Source of the DNA: Vigna angularis
Lineage: Eukaryota > Streptophyta > Magnoliopsida > Fabales > Fabaceae
Length of the DNA stretch: 64,000 bases
Assembly: GCF_016808095.1 (NCBI RefSeq)
Contig: NC_068971.1
Span: 26,928,131 to 26,992,130 of the forward strand
Reading direction: 5' to 3'
The notes below the pieces were generated by a model. The model made no database searches and had not been told where the DNA came from. It saw only the letters and a program-made list of their open reading frames with translations. Below are positions 12,816-24,955 of the stretch, in pieces. Position numbers and translations under genes: made by a program. Each line of letters opens with the position of its first letter. The stretch's first letter is position 1.

Positions 12816-13565
12816 GTTGTGGATGAATTTCCGGACGTCTTTCTGGATGAAGTACCCGGACTACCTCCTCCTCGCGAGGTAGAATTTACAATTGATTTGG
12901 TGTCGAAAGCAAGGCCCATTTCTATTGCACCCTATCGGATGTCACCAGCAGAGTTGGTCGAACTCAAGAAGCAAATTGAGGATCTAATGGATAAGAAATT
13001 CATCAGGCCGAGCGCATCACCGTGGGGAGCGCCTGTTCTCTTAGTGAAGAAGAAGGATGGCAGCTCTCGGCTCTGTATTGACTACAGGCAGTTAAACAAG
13101 CTGACCATCAAGAACAAGTACTCCTTACCAAGGATTGATGATCTACTAGATCAACTACATGGAGCTACAGTATTTTCGAAGATTGATCTGAGGTCCGGCT
13201 ATCATCAAATTCGGGTTAAGGAAGAGGACGTCCAGAAGACAGCCTTCCGGTCTCGTTACGGACACTACGAGTATGTAGTGATGTCGTTCGGTGTCACTAA
13301 CGCACTAGCGATATTCATGGGCTACATGAATCGCATTTTTAGGCCGTACCTTGACAAGTTTGTGGTCGTCTTCATTGATGATATCCTCATCTACTCCAAG
13401 AGCTGTGAAGAGCATGAAGAACACTTGAGGATAGTGCTTAGTGTATTAAGAGAAAAGGAGTTGTACGCTAAGCTATCTAAGTGTGAGTTTTGGATGAAGG
13501 AAGTGCAGTTGTTGGGGCACGTAGTCTCTGTTGGAGGTATCTCAGTGGATCCGGCCAAGGTACGA
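12816..13565 (+). pseudogene. chromovirus reverse transcriptase
   Basis: The domain is recognisable from the FPDVF and LPPPREVEF entry region, [18 protein letters not shown], the [16 protein letters not shown] fingers motif, [14 protein letters not shown] in the palm, and the catalytic [10 protein letters not shown] box at about 13369-13400 with both aspartates kept. The frame is open from 12819 to about 13565. There a small deletion shifts the reading into another frame before the connection to RNase H. The enzyme copies element RNA to DNA. Confidence 0.9.
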
Positions 13566-14200
13566 TGGTGTTGGAATGGGAGAGTCCGCGTTCGGTCACT
13601 GAAGTCCGAAGTTTCGTGGGGCTTGCGGGCTACTATAGGCGCTTTATTGAAGGATTCTCTAAGATAGTAGCTCCGCTGACTCAGCTGACCAGAAAAGATC
13701 ACCTGTTCGCGTGGACCGATCGATGTGAAGCTAGTTTCCAAGAACTGAAGCGGAAGTTAACGAGCGCTCCAGTCTTGGTCATCCCTGACACGACCAAACC
13801 ATTCGAAGTCTACTGCGATGCTTCTCATCAAGGTTTGGGCTGTGTGCTTATGCAAGAGAAGAGAGCAGTGGCGTACGCTTCTCGACAACTGAAGATCCAC
13901 GAGAAGAACTATCCTACGCACGACTTGGAGTTGGCAGCAGTGGTATTAGTATTGAAGATTTGGAGGCACTACTTGTATGGATCTACCTTCCAAGTCTTCA
14001 GTGATCACAAGAGTCTCAAGTACCTCTTTGATTAGAAGGAATTAAATATGAGGCAGAGGAGGTGGCTTGAGTTCTTGAAGGACTATGACTTCGAACTACT
14101 CTACCATCCAAGGAAAGCGAACGTGGTAGCGGACGCTTTGAACAGAAAGGTAGTTCATGTCTCGTCCATGATGGTCAGAGAATTAAACTTGGTGGAGAGT
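13566..14200 (+). pseudogene. chromovirus RNase H domain
   Basis: After the frameshift the product continues as [26 protein letters not shown] (first catalytic Asp at about 13815), [18 protein letters not shown] (catalytic Glu), and the [12 protein letters not shown] stretch. A TAG at 14033-14035 then interrupts, but the frame resumes unchanged (RWLEFLKDYDFELLYHP, then ADALNRK). It degrades the RNA strand during reverse transcription. Confidence 0.88.
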
Positions 14201-15277
14201 TTTAGAGATCTAAGGTTGCAGTTCGACTTGGAATCGAACAGTATCAGATGTTGTAACCTTAGAATATCTAGTAACGTCTTTGACCGAATCAGAGAGAAGC
14301 AATCAGTGGATGAAGACCTGGTGAATATTTTGAACGCGCTCGGTATAGACCAAGCCAAGTACTTCAACACTGGAACGGACGGTCTCTTACGCTATAGAGA
14401 TAGGACGTGTGTTCCTAACGATGGCGAGCTGAAGAGGATAATCCTTGAGGAAGGGCATCAAAGCCGTCTTAGTATGCATCCTGGCATGACTAAGATGTAT
14501 CAAGACCTCAGGAATTCTTTCTGGTGGCCAGGAATGAAGAGTGATGTCGCTCGTTTTGTGGCATCATGTCTAACTTGTCAACGAGCCAAGGCAGAGCATC
14601 AGAGACCGGGCGGTCTACTTCAGCAACTTGAGATTCCTGAATGGAAGTGGGACAACATTTCCATGGACTTCGTAACCCACTTACCCCGTACGGTTAAGAA
14701 TCATGACTCCATCTGGGTTATAGTAGATCGGCTAACGAAGAGCGCACACTTTTTAGCTGTCAACCTGAAGATGTCTATGACGAACTTGGCTAAACTCTAC
14801 ATCAACGAGATCGTTCATTTGCATGGAGTGCCTTCTAGCATCATCTCTGACCGAGACACAAGGTTTACATCTCGGTTTTGGCAATCCCTGCAAATCGAGT
14901 TGGGTAGCAAACTTCAAATGAGTTCAGCCTATCATCCTCAGACGGACGGTCAATCAGAGAGGATCATCCAGACGCTTGAAGACTTGCTGAGGATGTGCAT
15001 ACTGGACCACATGGGGGTATGGGATGAAGTCTTACTGTTGGTTGAATTCACCTACAACAACAGTTTCCAGTCCAGCATCGGAATGGCTCCATTTGAAGCT
15101 CTCTACGGGAGGAAGTGCCGAATGCCGCTATGTTGGTTCCAAGAAGGGGAGAAGGTGTTGACTGGACCTGAGCTTATTCAGCAAACGACTGAGAAGGTGA
15201 AATTGATTCAAAAAAGATTGAAGACTTCAAGGAGCAGACAGAAGTCCTACGATGACAAGAGAAGAAGGCCTTTGTAG
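14201..15277 (+). pseudogene. chromovirus integrase
   Basis: The integrase zinc-binding segment (H...HPG...CLTCQ) lies at about 14455-14590. The catalytic core follows, with the first Asp in NISMDFVTHLP (about 14655), the second in SDRDTRFTS (about 14850), and Glu in a QSERIIQTLEDLLR stretch (about 14950). The later EALYGRKCR motif is typical. The frame is intact from 14036 to the TAG at 15275. Integrase inserts the DNA copy; in chromoviruses the following chromodomain guides it. Confidence 0.9.
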
Positions 15278-15709
15278 TTCGCTGCAGGAGACCATGTCTT
15301 TCTTCGATTGAACCCAACTACTGGAGTAGGCAGAGTCGTTCGTCCCAAGAAGCTATCTCCCAAGTTCATTGGGCCATATCAAATCTTAAGGAGAATTGGA
15401 CCAGTAGCCTACGAGTTGTCTTTGCCTCCTCAATTGTCTAACCTTCATCCAGTCTTCCACGTTTCTCAACTTCGGAAGTACATAGCAGACCCTTCTCATG
15501 TACTCGAGTCAGAGAACGTTCGTCTTCGTCAAGACCGAACGTTGGAGATGCAGCCTGTTCGTGTTGAAGACAGCCGCACCAAGTATTACAAGAGGAAAGT
15601 CATCAGATTGGTGAGAGTAGTATGGGACGAGAAGACTGGCAACTCTACGTGAGAAGTGGAAGATGCCATGAGGGACTTGTATCCCCATCTGTTTTCTGGT
15701 GAGTTTTAA
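15278..15709 (+). pseudogene. integrase C-terminus with chromodomain-like tail
   Basis: The segment contains the GPY/F-type motif KFIGPYQILRRIGPVAYELSL, the LHPVFHVSQLRK block and then a chromodomain-like region around VIRLVRVVWDE. A TGA at 15650-15652 falls where chromodomains carry a conserved aromatic residue. The remainder (EVEDAMRDLYPHLF) continues in frame to the stop at 15707-15709. In this lineage the domain is thought to bind heterochromatin marks and steer integration. Confidence 0.8.
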
Positions 15710-15732
15710 TTTTCGAGCACGAAAATTTTTGT

Positions 15733-15744
15733 AGTTAGGGGGAA
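15733..15744 (+). other. polypurine tract of the chromovirus
   Basis: A purine run (AGTTAGGGGGAA) lies immediately upstream of the 3' LTR start at 15745. It primes plus-strand synthesis in this class. Confidence 0.75.
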
Positions 15745-16517
15745 TGTTAGAACCATTAAAAACGCACTCAAAACCCCTCTGAACGGATGCCAGGTGTCAA
15801 GCTGAGGGGAGTCAGAAATCAGATAGTGGAATGCAGGTGTCAGCAGAGGAGCGGATGTTCGTTTTAAGCAAAATTGAGTTTTTGGAAAATCACGTCACAC
15901 TCTCTGTATGCATCTTCTTCTCCAAACTCTGAGTTTGTCAAATTCTCCTAGTTCTCTCTAAAAGCTCTCCCTTCTCTCTAAGAAATCTCACTTTTCTCTT
16001 CTCCGATCACCATTTAGGCACCGTAGAAGCTTTTCTGGCGTCCTAAGCTTCATTCTGAATCGAACAATTTCGAGTTCTGAACTGGTAAGTTTCCTTGTCT
16101 TTAGCCGTTCGTTCTCTGGTTCATGCAAATCAAGTTCTGGTTGCATGTTGTCATATTGTCTGAACCATTTTTGGTTTTTTGTGGTTTGATTTAGTTTGAA
16201 GAGTTGTTGAGCGTTGAGAGTAGAAAGATTTGTAGACAGAAGAACCATACTTCTGCCTCTAGGACTGTAAGACCCTTGTAAACTCAAAATTTTACCAAGT
16301 TGTAAAAATTTCAAGTTGTAGTGTAAAATAGAATGCTGTCAAAATTTGACATGGTTTACTATTTTATGTATAACTTTTTATACAATTAATATTTTGGTTT
16401 GATTCTTTTTCCATTGGAAAGTAGACTCAAAGAGCTTCGATTTGAGTACTCATACGCCTAATTCCGAAGTCGGGAAGGGGTCCAACCGAGCTGTCAAAGT
16501 TGCACCAGTTTTCTCTA

Positions 16518-16712
16518 CTCGCTGGGCGAGCAGTACACACTCGCTGGGCGAGCAGTACATCTCGCTGAGCGAGCGAAAAAGTTTCCCGACAGCTCGAGAC
16601 ACCAAAAAAAGGTGTCTGGAGACTTTTTTAGTCGCTGGGCGAGCCAACCAACTCGTTGGGCGAGCTGACTAAGCTCGCTGGGCGAGCGGAGCGTTTCGGC
16701 TGGGCGACCAGA
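16518..16712. repeat. CGCTGGGCGAGC word cluster
   Basis: The motif TCGCTGGGCGAGC and close variants recur about seven times with irregular spacing inside the solo LTR. Two related CGCTGGAGCGAGT words lie at 17180-17220. The word is partly palindromic (GCTCGC/GCGAGC). Confidence 0.8.
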
Positions 16713-17759
16713 TCGAGTTTTGGCTATTTATAGGACGTTTGGGGGGCTGGAAAGGGTTCATGTGCGAACTAGAGAGCAGAGAAACGGAGATTTTGGTGCG
16801 TGGAACTTTGGAGCAACGCTTTAAGCCGTGGAAAAGGACTCTGAGTCTAGGAAACGTCGCAAAGAGTTCTTGAAGAAGAAGCTAAGGAGAAAACCGTAAA
16901 GGGAGCTAACTTTATGTCTTTCGTTTTCATATGTTCTTGATTTTTGAACATGTGTTTGAATCTGTGGTGGTTTTTAAACGAAGGAATGTCTCAACTTATT
17001 GAAATCCAAATCTGTTTGAGTTTTTAACTATGAATCTGTTGATATATGCGAAGTATGTGAACATTTTTGGTATCTGTGATGATTGATGATGAGTTTTGGA
17101 TGTCTGGGAGGTCTGGATTGCGAAGGGAAACATTGGGATGAACCAGAAAGTGAATTTTCGTGGTTTTGGAATAGTCCACTCGCTGGAGCGAGTGAAGAAC
17201 TCACTGGAGCGAGTTGCGCGGGACAGATTGCGTTTTTTTGAAGTTTTGGGGGTTCTGGATGTCCGTTTTGGACGTTCTTTAGGTCGTTCTGGGGGTTTTT
17301 GACCCTTCCGGATCTGTTGGTGATGGTTTCAAAGCTGTTTGAGTTATATTTATGTGGGTAATAAAGTGCTATAAAGGAAATGTGTTATTTGTACACTGTT
17401 TTGAGTTGTTTGATGTATCTGTTTGATATGGAAATGTTGTATGAACTGTTTGAGATTGCAAATTGATATGAGAATGATGTTTGGATGGTTAAGTAGTGTT
17501 GAAATCATGGTTGTATATTATTTGATTATGAGTTTCATGTTGAATGAAGAATTGAGGTTATTAATGATATGGTATTGTGATGATCTCACTTATGCATTTG
17601 AATATATTGAACATATGCTAAGTTCATGGTTGGTGAATATGTGATGATGATATGATATGGGTGTCATGGCATGATTGGTTTGGTATTGTGAGGATTATTG
17701 GATATGTGTATTTTGGTTGGATGATGTTAATGATCGAGTGGTGGATAGTAAGCGTTGTG

Positions 17760-18120
17760 GTTGCTGGCCCGGGGAAGCTCTAGAAGAGTGATGGGAAGTA
17801 ACCCTACACACGGGTGATGTGTGTAACCGCCCGGGGAATCTCTTACATTTATGTAAGAGTGATGGGGGTGACGTGGGGTACTAGTCCGGTGAAGCTCGAG
17901 ACAATTAAATTGACGTTGTGTGTGCTGGCCCGGGGAATCTCTTTAGGTGAGTGATGGGGGGTATACTTGCACTTGTCCGGGGAAGCTCTGAATCAGAGTG
18001 ATGGAGGGTGACACTGTGTACTTGCCCGGGGAATCTCCCTACAGAGTGATGGGAAGCAGCAATACACATTGGGTGTAATGTGTAACTGCCCGGAGAAGCT
18101 CTAAAAAGAGTGATGGGAGT
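17760..18120. repeat. CCCGGGGAATCTC...GTGATGGG array
   Basis: About seven degenerate units of roughly 50-60 bp each contain CCGGGGAA(G/T)CTC, a short imperfect palindrome, and AGAGTGATGGG. They lie inside the solo LTR. Confidence 0.8.
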
Positions 18121-18126
18121 GACGTA

Positions 18127-18345
18127 TGTGCATATTGGTGTATGCAGGTATTTGTTTATGATGTATATTGGTGTATGCAGGTATTTGTTTATGATGTATA
18201 TTGGTGTATGCAGGTATTTGTTTATGATGTATATTGGTGTATGCAGGTATTTGTTTGTGATGTATATTGGTGTATGCATTATGATTTGGGTGTGATTGCA
18301 TATTGGTGTATGCAGGTATTTTTTTTATGATGTATATTGGTGTAT
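18127..18345. repeat. 33-bp minisatellite
   Basis: Four near-identical 33-bp units (core TGGTGTATGCAGGTATTTG) run from about 18132 to 18265, followed by degenerate units to about 18440. Because 33 is a multiple of three, several frames stay open through the array and give spurious repetitive ORFs on both strands. Confidence 0.9.
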
Positions 18346-19551
18346 ACATGTTGTTTGTTTATGTGCATATTGGTGTATGCAGGTGGTTGGTGTGATTGTA
18401 TATTGGGTATGCAGGTATTATTTTATGTGCATATTGGTATATGCAATGTAATTGAAGTATATTCATAATTGTGAATAGTAGTATGTTATGAGGTATGTGT
18501 GTGCGTAGTATACTCAAGATATGAGCATATTTATGATGTATGTGTGCTATATTTTCGTTAGCTCACCCTTGCTTGTTTGTGCATGTGAATGCGATGATCG
18601 TGTAATGTGTGATGTTATACGGGAGCAGATGTTATTGCATATGTGATGGCTGATGTTTCTGAACATGCATAAAGGATGAAAGAGAGATGTGATAGAGGAC
18701 TTGGGAATGTATTTTAATATTTAATTCGATCCTGACTATTTGAACATTTTATTTTCGGAATAATCGGTTTGTAATAAATAACGTACTAATTTTTCGAAGA
18801 GTTTGGATATTAAAAATTTGAAATTTTTACTTATGTGTTTTACGGAAAAATTAGTCGGTGTAGCACCAAATTTCGGGGTGTTACAAGGACGATCGTTCAC
18901 GCTAGAGGTAAGGGAAGCTTATTAATTTAATTTACATGATTATGTGTTGTATGAACGTTCGTTCTCTGGTTCATGCAAATCAAGTTCTGGTTGCATGCTG
19001 TCATCTTGTCTGAACCATTTTTGGTTTTCTGTGGTTTGATTTAGTTTGAAGATTTGTTGAGCGTTGAGAGTAGAAAGATTTATAAACAGACGAACCATAC
19101 TTTTGCCTCTAGGACGATCGTTCACGCTAGAGGTAATGGAAGCTTATTAATTTAATTTACATGATTATGTGCTGTATGAACGTTCGTTGACTAGATGATT
19201 TGACATGAAAAATGATTGAGTTATGTTATGATGCATAAAATATATGAAATCTCTATGTTTGGATGTTATGAAATATGAAAGTGATTATAATATGAATGTG
19301 TAAAGTTATGAAGTTATATGTTAAGAAATGAGTTGGAATATAAATGATCCTGGTATGAAATTCCCCTAGGAAAGTGTACGTTCGTTACTGAACGGTCTTT
19401 GACCGTTCGATTTTCTAGTGAATTTGGTTTGTAGTGGATTCTTTCATTTGGGAAGAATCCTAGTTGAGGACGAGCGTCTGCATTTCGAAATACCGTGCTT
19501 GAGCGTTCAGCCAAGCATAGTTCTGTCTTGATATCCTGTTATAAACTGAAG

Positions 19552-19655
<104 letters not shown>

Positions 19656-20818
19656 TGTGTATTTAGTTATTCTTAAATACTACTCCAGTAGTATCTCAGT
19701 ATATTTATCAAGCCTCTTTTCTATAAGTTTAGTAGCACCTGGTCTTATACCAAGTGTTCGTCCTAAGTAAGTGTTTGGTCTTACACTAGGCACTCGTCCT
19801 ATCTCCTTAAGTTAAACTTCTAATACGAGCGTTCGTTCAAGCCCTCTAGGGTTCACTCACTATAGTGTTCAATCTTTAACTGGCATTCGTATTTCTTGAT
19901 ACTAAACTCAATTAAACTAAGTATTCACAAGTGTTCGGTTTCTTCATGTGAATTCCTCTACGTATTATTCTTTGAATATCTTGAAGTGTCTGTGTCCATT
20001 GGTTCCGGCCTAGAGCCTTAGTGCTGAGCATGGTCTTTTAGATGTTCGGTTAAAGCTCTTAAGAGTCAGTTCATCTAATTTACTCATTTTGTAAGTTACG
20101 TTCGTTCTATTCGTTTCTTGTGATATTAGATTGTACTCGGTTTTTGTCTCAAACCAATAGTAAACCTCTTGGTCTAAATCCATTCTGGAACTAGAGACCT
20201 CTCGGTCTTGCTCCAATTGTTCAGTCTCGTTCTAAGTCAGGGTTGAACGTTCGGTAAATTGTATCCGAACGGATCTTTGTGTGAAATGTTTAAGTGAGAT
20301 GACTATTAATGAAAGATGAAGAAAATGTGATATGGAAATGTTGTGGATTATGGACTAGCGTTCCGGGGAGGAACGACTCATGAATATTGGAATTGGTAAA
20401 GTATGATTGTGGGCATGCTAAGCTGGTTGTTCATCCTGATGTTCCGTAAGTACTCGTCTTCACGTAGAGGAGGGTAGGTCATGTGTGGGAACGGCGGGAG
20501 GTCCTAGTCCTTAGGGTTACTTTGGACAGATAGGGCTAACCTCGGGTGGCAACTGTTGAGGGCATCCTAGTTACTACATCACCCGGGTGCACGAACGCCT
20601 GTAGCTACGCAGATTTCATACAGTCCGAACATTCAGTCTAGTATTAGGCTTTGTGTGAACGAACTATGAATTATCTTGTTTAAATGATTTTGTGAAATGT
20701 ATGTTTATGCATGATTTAAATTACATAAGCTTACCCTGTGTTTTCTGTCGTGTCTTGTTTTGTACGTTCGTCTTGTCGTTGCAATGATCATCCGTGTGGA
20801 AGTGAGCAGAAGGGGACG

Positions 20819-21882
20819 GTTGTTGGAAGATACGCTGGAAGAAGAAAATTTGGTCGAGGTTGAAGTTAAGGCCGAACAGTAGGACGTTTGGTCGGTAGTT
20901 TAGTTTATAGTAAGGTGGTCGTTAGATCACCTTTCCCTTTTGATCTTGCATGACCATCCGGTATCCTTTTGTAAACTGTTCGGTCAAAATTGTACCTTTG
21001 TACATCTTTTAATTAAATTTCTTTTTACTACATTGTAAGGTCGTTCGGCCGAGACCGTACGTTCTTGTATAGTGTAAGACTGATCTGTATATTATTTAAT
21101 GTGATTATTCTATTATATAGTTTTGGACTGTATTTTTGGGATGTTACAATAATTTTTGTATCACTTGTCCATTTATAATATTAGAGTCTTGAATAGATAA
21201 ATCTATAATATTTTTTCTTTCTTGAAACATCTTCTTTATCACCCATCTACAATGCAATAAAAAAAATGCTAACTAATAATATTGAAACAAAAAATAATAA
21301 ACAATTAAATTAAATTAGGTGGGTTGGTGAGCCAATCCGGCTCACCACGAGTTGTTGGAAGATACGCTGGAAGAAGAAAATTTGGTCGAGGTTGAAGTTA
21401 AGGCCGAACAGTAGGACGTTTGGTCGGTAGTTTAGTTTATAGTAAGGTGGTCGTTAGATCACCTTTCCCTTTTGATCTTGCATGACCGTCCGGTATCCTT
21501 TTGTAAACCGTTCGGTCAAAATTGTACCTCTGTACATCTTTTAATTAAATTTCTTTTTACTACATTGTAAGGCCGTTCGGCCGAGACCGTACGTTCTTGT
21601 ATAGTGTAAGACTGATCTGTATATTATTTAATGTGATTATTCTATTATATAATTTTGGACTGTATTTTTGGGATGTTACAATAATTTTTGTATCACTTGT
21701 CCATTTATAATATTAGAGTCTTGAATAGATAAATCTATAATATTTTTTCTTTCTTGAAACATCTTCTTTATCACCCATCTACAATGCAATAAAAAAAATG
21801 CTAACTAATAATATTGAAACAAAAAATAATAAACAATTAAATTAAATTAGGTGGGTTGGTGAGCCAATCCGGCTCACCACGG
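20819..21882. repeat. 532-bp tandem duplication across the LTR/hAT junction
   Basis: Copies at 20819-21350 and 21351-21882 each contain the last 330 bp of the 3' LTR, the ATAAT duplication and about 200 bp of hAT sequence. By eye they differ at about five internal positions, all transitions. The join lies where CACGA from the hAT meets GTTGTTGG from the LTR. Confidence 0.92.
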
Positions 21883-21947
21883 GTTCAATCGGGTGAGCCG
21901 GGTTTGACTTGTGGGTTACAAACCATTTTGACAGTACTACAATGAAG

Positions 21948-22978
21948 GTATTTTCTCTCTTTAAGATAGCAATATGGGAATTTAAATTTAAATTTGTTAA
22001 CCTCTTCCTTCCTAATATTTTATCTTGTTAGTGTTTAGTGCAAACACTATTTATGTCAATTAGGAATATTGTAAATTTCTCTATTTTAGTTTTAATTTTT
22101 TTTCTAATAATTTTAGAGAGAAAAAGGTTTGTCTTCTTTGAAATTACCAAGTAAGTGGTAGTATTTTATTTTATAACTATGTGGATATAATTTAGTCTCT
22201 TTCAACTAAACTTAAAAAAATTACATGCGAAAATATCTTCATTTACCAGTAAAAGTTTGCATAAAGTAAGGTCTATTATTTTAATGATCATTATTATAAA
22301 TAAATAAAAATACATGTTACTTTTTTATGATAAAAAAAATTATTTTTATAATTTTTTATTAAAAATAAATAATTTTAATAATTTTATTATAAATAATTTT
22401 TATTTAATTTGTATGTAGTTTTATAATTTAAAAAGAATAGTTATTTAAAGAATAATTATTTTAATTTAAAAAATAAAATTGAAAAATAACGTGGACAATA
22501 AAAAAAAAATCGAAACTAAAGCCATTATTACAAGTAAGCGATGGTTTAAAAACCTCATATTTTTATGTGTAAGTGTTAATAAGGATGTATTCTTGTGAAA
22601 AAAAAAATTGTTTTTCAAATGATTAATAAATCTATTTCTCATCATATACATTAAATTTGAAAACATTTATGGTAAGAAAAGGAAAGAAATTGGTTTGTCT
22701 AACATCTTTATGTATGGCTTTCTTGATCCGAAAAATTTCATCATGATATTATTTTCAAAATTTGAAACATGAAACCGGAAAGAAAACTTTCTGATTATTT
22801 ACTTGGCTATCTTGTATTGAGGAAAGACTTTTTTTTTCTCAAAATTATGTGTAAATATTTGAATATCAGTCTGAAATTTATCTTCTTGAGATCTTTAATA
22901 ACTAACTCAAACTCCTTTAAAAACGCAGTTTTAATAAAAAAAAGTTTCCAAATCTTTTTCCAAAATTAAAAACAATGT

Positions 22979-23013
<35 letters not shown>

Positions 23014-24304
23014 CCTAAGGATGAAAATAAAGAAAATAATATATTTTTGCTTTATTTGTGAACAAATTAATAATCTAGCTAACAATATCTTCAACCTATG
23101 TCTAGTCCTACCTGTCATTTTTTTTATCTGAATGTATTATGTTACTAACCTCTACTGCTACCTCTCATTTTTAATCTCAAAATCATTATGTTACTAACCT
23201 CAAGTATGTTTTAATTCAAATGATTAGTCTATAGATATCAATAATTAAGATGAATAATGATCGTTAGGGGTGATTTTGGTTTGATTTTATATTTGATATT
23301 TCTAGAAGAAGTTGGAATAAATAGGTAAGTAATTTTTCAGTTTTTATAGGGATACAAACTTCTATTAGTATTGAATTTATGGAATCATTTATACATTGGG
23401 GGCATTCTTAGACAGAGAAGACTTTCAAATGGTTTGATTGGAGAGTGATTCTTCTATAGTGTGTCATGATCTTTTGAACCAATGAGTGGTTCCTTAAACT
23501 CTTAGAAAGAGATGACATGGTGTTTGCATTTTTGTAAGCATACACAATTCAAAGTTTCTCATTTTTTTGTGTGAAGAAAATCATTGTATAATAAGTTAAC
23601 TAATTTAGCTTTGATTCATACTAGCAGTTTAATGTTTCATCTTTGTATACTTATTTAGATTTTTTTTTCATGATAAGCATAATTTGTTTATGTTTACAAG
23701 TGTATTTTTTTTCATGAGTTTAGTATGATTCCCTTATACTTTGTATTCTTTTTAATAAATTTTCATGACAAATGATTAATATTTTATGGGATGTCAGCAT
23801 AATTGAAATGTCATAATTCATAATAGTATTTAATATGACCTTATTTGAAATTAAATAAATGTGATGTGAATATGAGAAAAGAGAATGTAACATATGTTCA
23901 ATGAGAGGTATAGTGAAATTATAATAAACTTATAACTATCTTGTTTTAAATTTAAATAAAATGTTTCATGTTTTTAAAATAAGAAAATTTTAATAATTAA
24001 CTTTGTGTTATTGTAACAATAAAGTAAACATGTTGATTTATAGTACCATAGATTACTTTTTTTTGTTAATGTAACTATAGAGTAAAGTTGTTTTCTAGTA
24101 CAATAATAATGGTAAGACTAGACTTATTGTTACTGATTTACCCATAGAAAGTGTAGATTCGTTTATAAATATTCACTTGTTTCTAAAATTACTATCATAA
24201 GAGTTTTAATGGTTCTTACTTTGTGTTTTTAATTTAGAAATTTATCACATAGATTTAAAACCTAATTGATGATTTTAAAAAAATATATCTTAATTATTTA
24301 AAAA
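21948..24304. other. AT-rich intergenic DNA
   Basis: No convincing coding sequence or element end was found. An (AAT)n microsatellite of about 31 bp occupies 22981-23011. Confidence 0.6.
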
Positions 24305-24871
24305 GGGTCAATGAAGGTATATGACCTCGGTTTGAAAGGGAACTGAGGCCAAATCCCTCTACAAAAATTTGAACATTACAATTGAAAAACTTTAGGAGAG
24401 GGGGCTATGGTCTCAGTTCTATAGACAACCGAGGCTATATCCCCCTTTCATAAAGTTTGTTAGTTCAAACGTCAACGCAAAGGTGAATGTGAGGGTTTGG
24501 TAGTGAGGTTATGGCCTCGGTTTTGAAAACAACCGAGAGAAAATGTCCTGCATAGAGATTTTGGTCAGATTGTAGAGGGGAATGTCAGTGGGCGCAGAGG
24601 GTCTATGGTTTCGGTTCTGAAAACAACCAAGGCTAAATGACCTGCATAGATATTTTGGTTAGATTGCAAATGAGAATGTTAGTGTGCGTAGAGGTCTATG
24701 GCAGTGGTTGTCTTGGGAACTGATGCATGGTCCCTCTACTGCTTTAGATGGTGTAGAACTGAGGCATATACTTTCGCAAAAATTTTAAAAATGTCATCGC
24801 GCCATTTTATGCCTCGGTTTTTGGTAAACAGAAGCATGAAGGGCGCATTAGTGTCTTTTTTTTTACTAGTG
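24305..24871. mobile_element. CACTA transposon terminal region
   Basis: The tract ends in TTTTTTTACTAGTG at 24871, which read inward gives CACTAGTAAAAAAA, a CACTA terminus. Upstream, CCTCGGTT...AACCGAGG words recur in both orientations (about 24326, 24410, 24517, 24617, 24812), the expected subterminal repeats. No matching left end was found upstream, so the element is truncated or its left end has decayed. Confidence 0.65.
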
Positions 24872-24955
24872 CTTCTTCCTCAACGAGCTTATGATTTGTC
24901 TTCCACTATCATCTACCTTCAACATATATGGGAAAACATTCATCCAACTCTAACT

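Larger units (their letters stand above)
16266..18885 (+). mobile_element. solo LTR of a second gypsy-type element
   Basis: This 2620-bp insertion starts TGTAAGACCC and ends GGGGTGTTACA. It is flanked by the exact 5-bp duplication AGGAC (16261-16265 and 18886-18890). There is no coding sequence, primer site or second LTR, so it is a solo LTR left by LTR-LTR recombination. The closing GGGGTGTTACA resembles the host LTR end GGGATGTTACA, which suggests a related chromovirus in the same orientation. Inside are several short repeat arrays. Confidence 0.92.

Noticed and set aside
18101..18349. Repeat array at first glance like a CRISPR or a repetitive protein gene
   Set aside because: Units are contiguous 33-bp copies with no spacers, in a plant LTR; open frames exist only because 33 is divisible by three.
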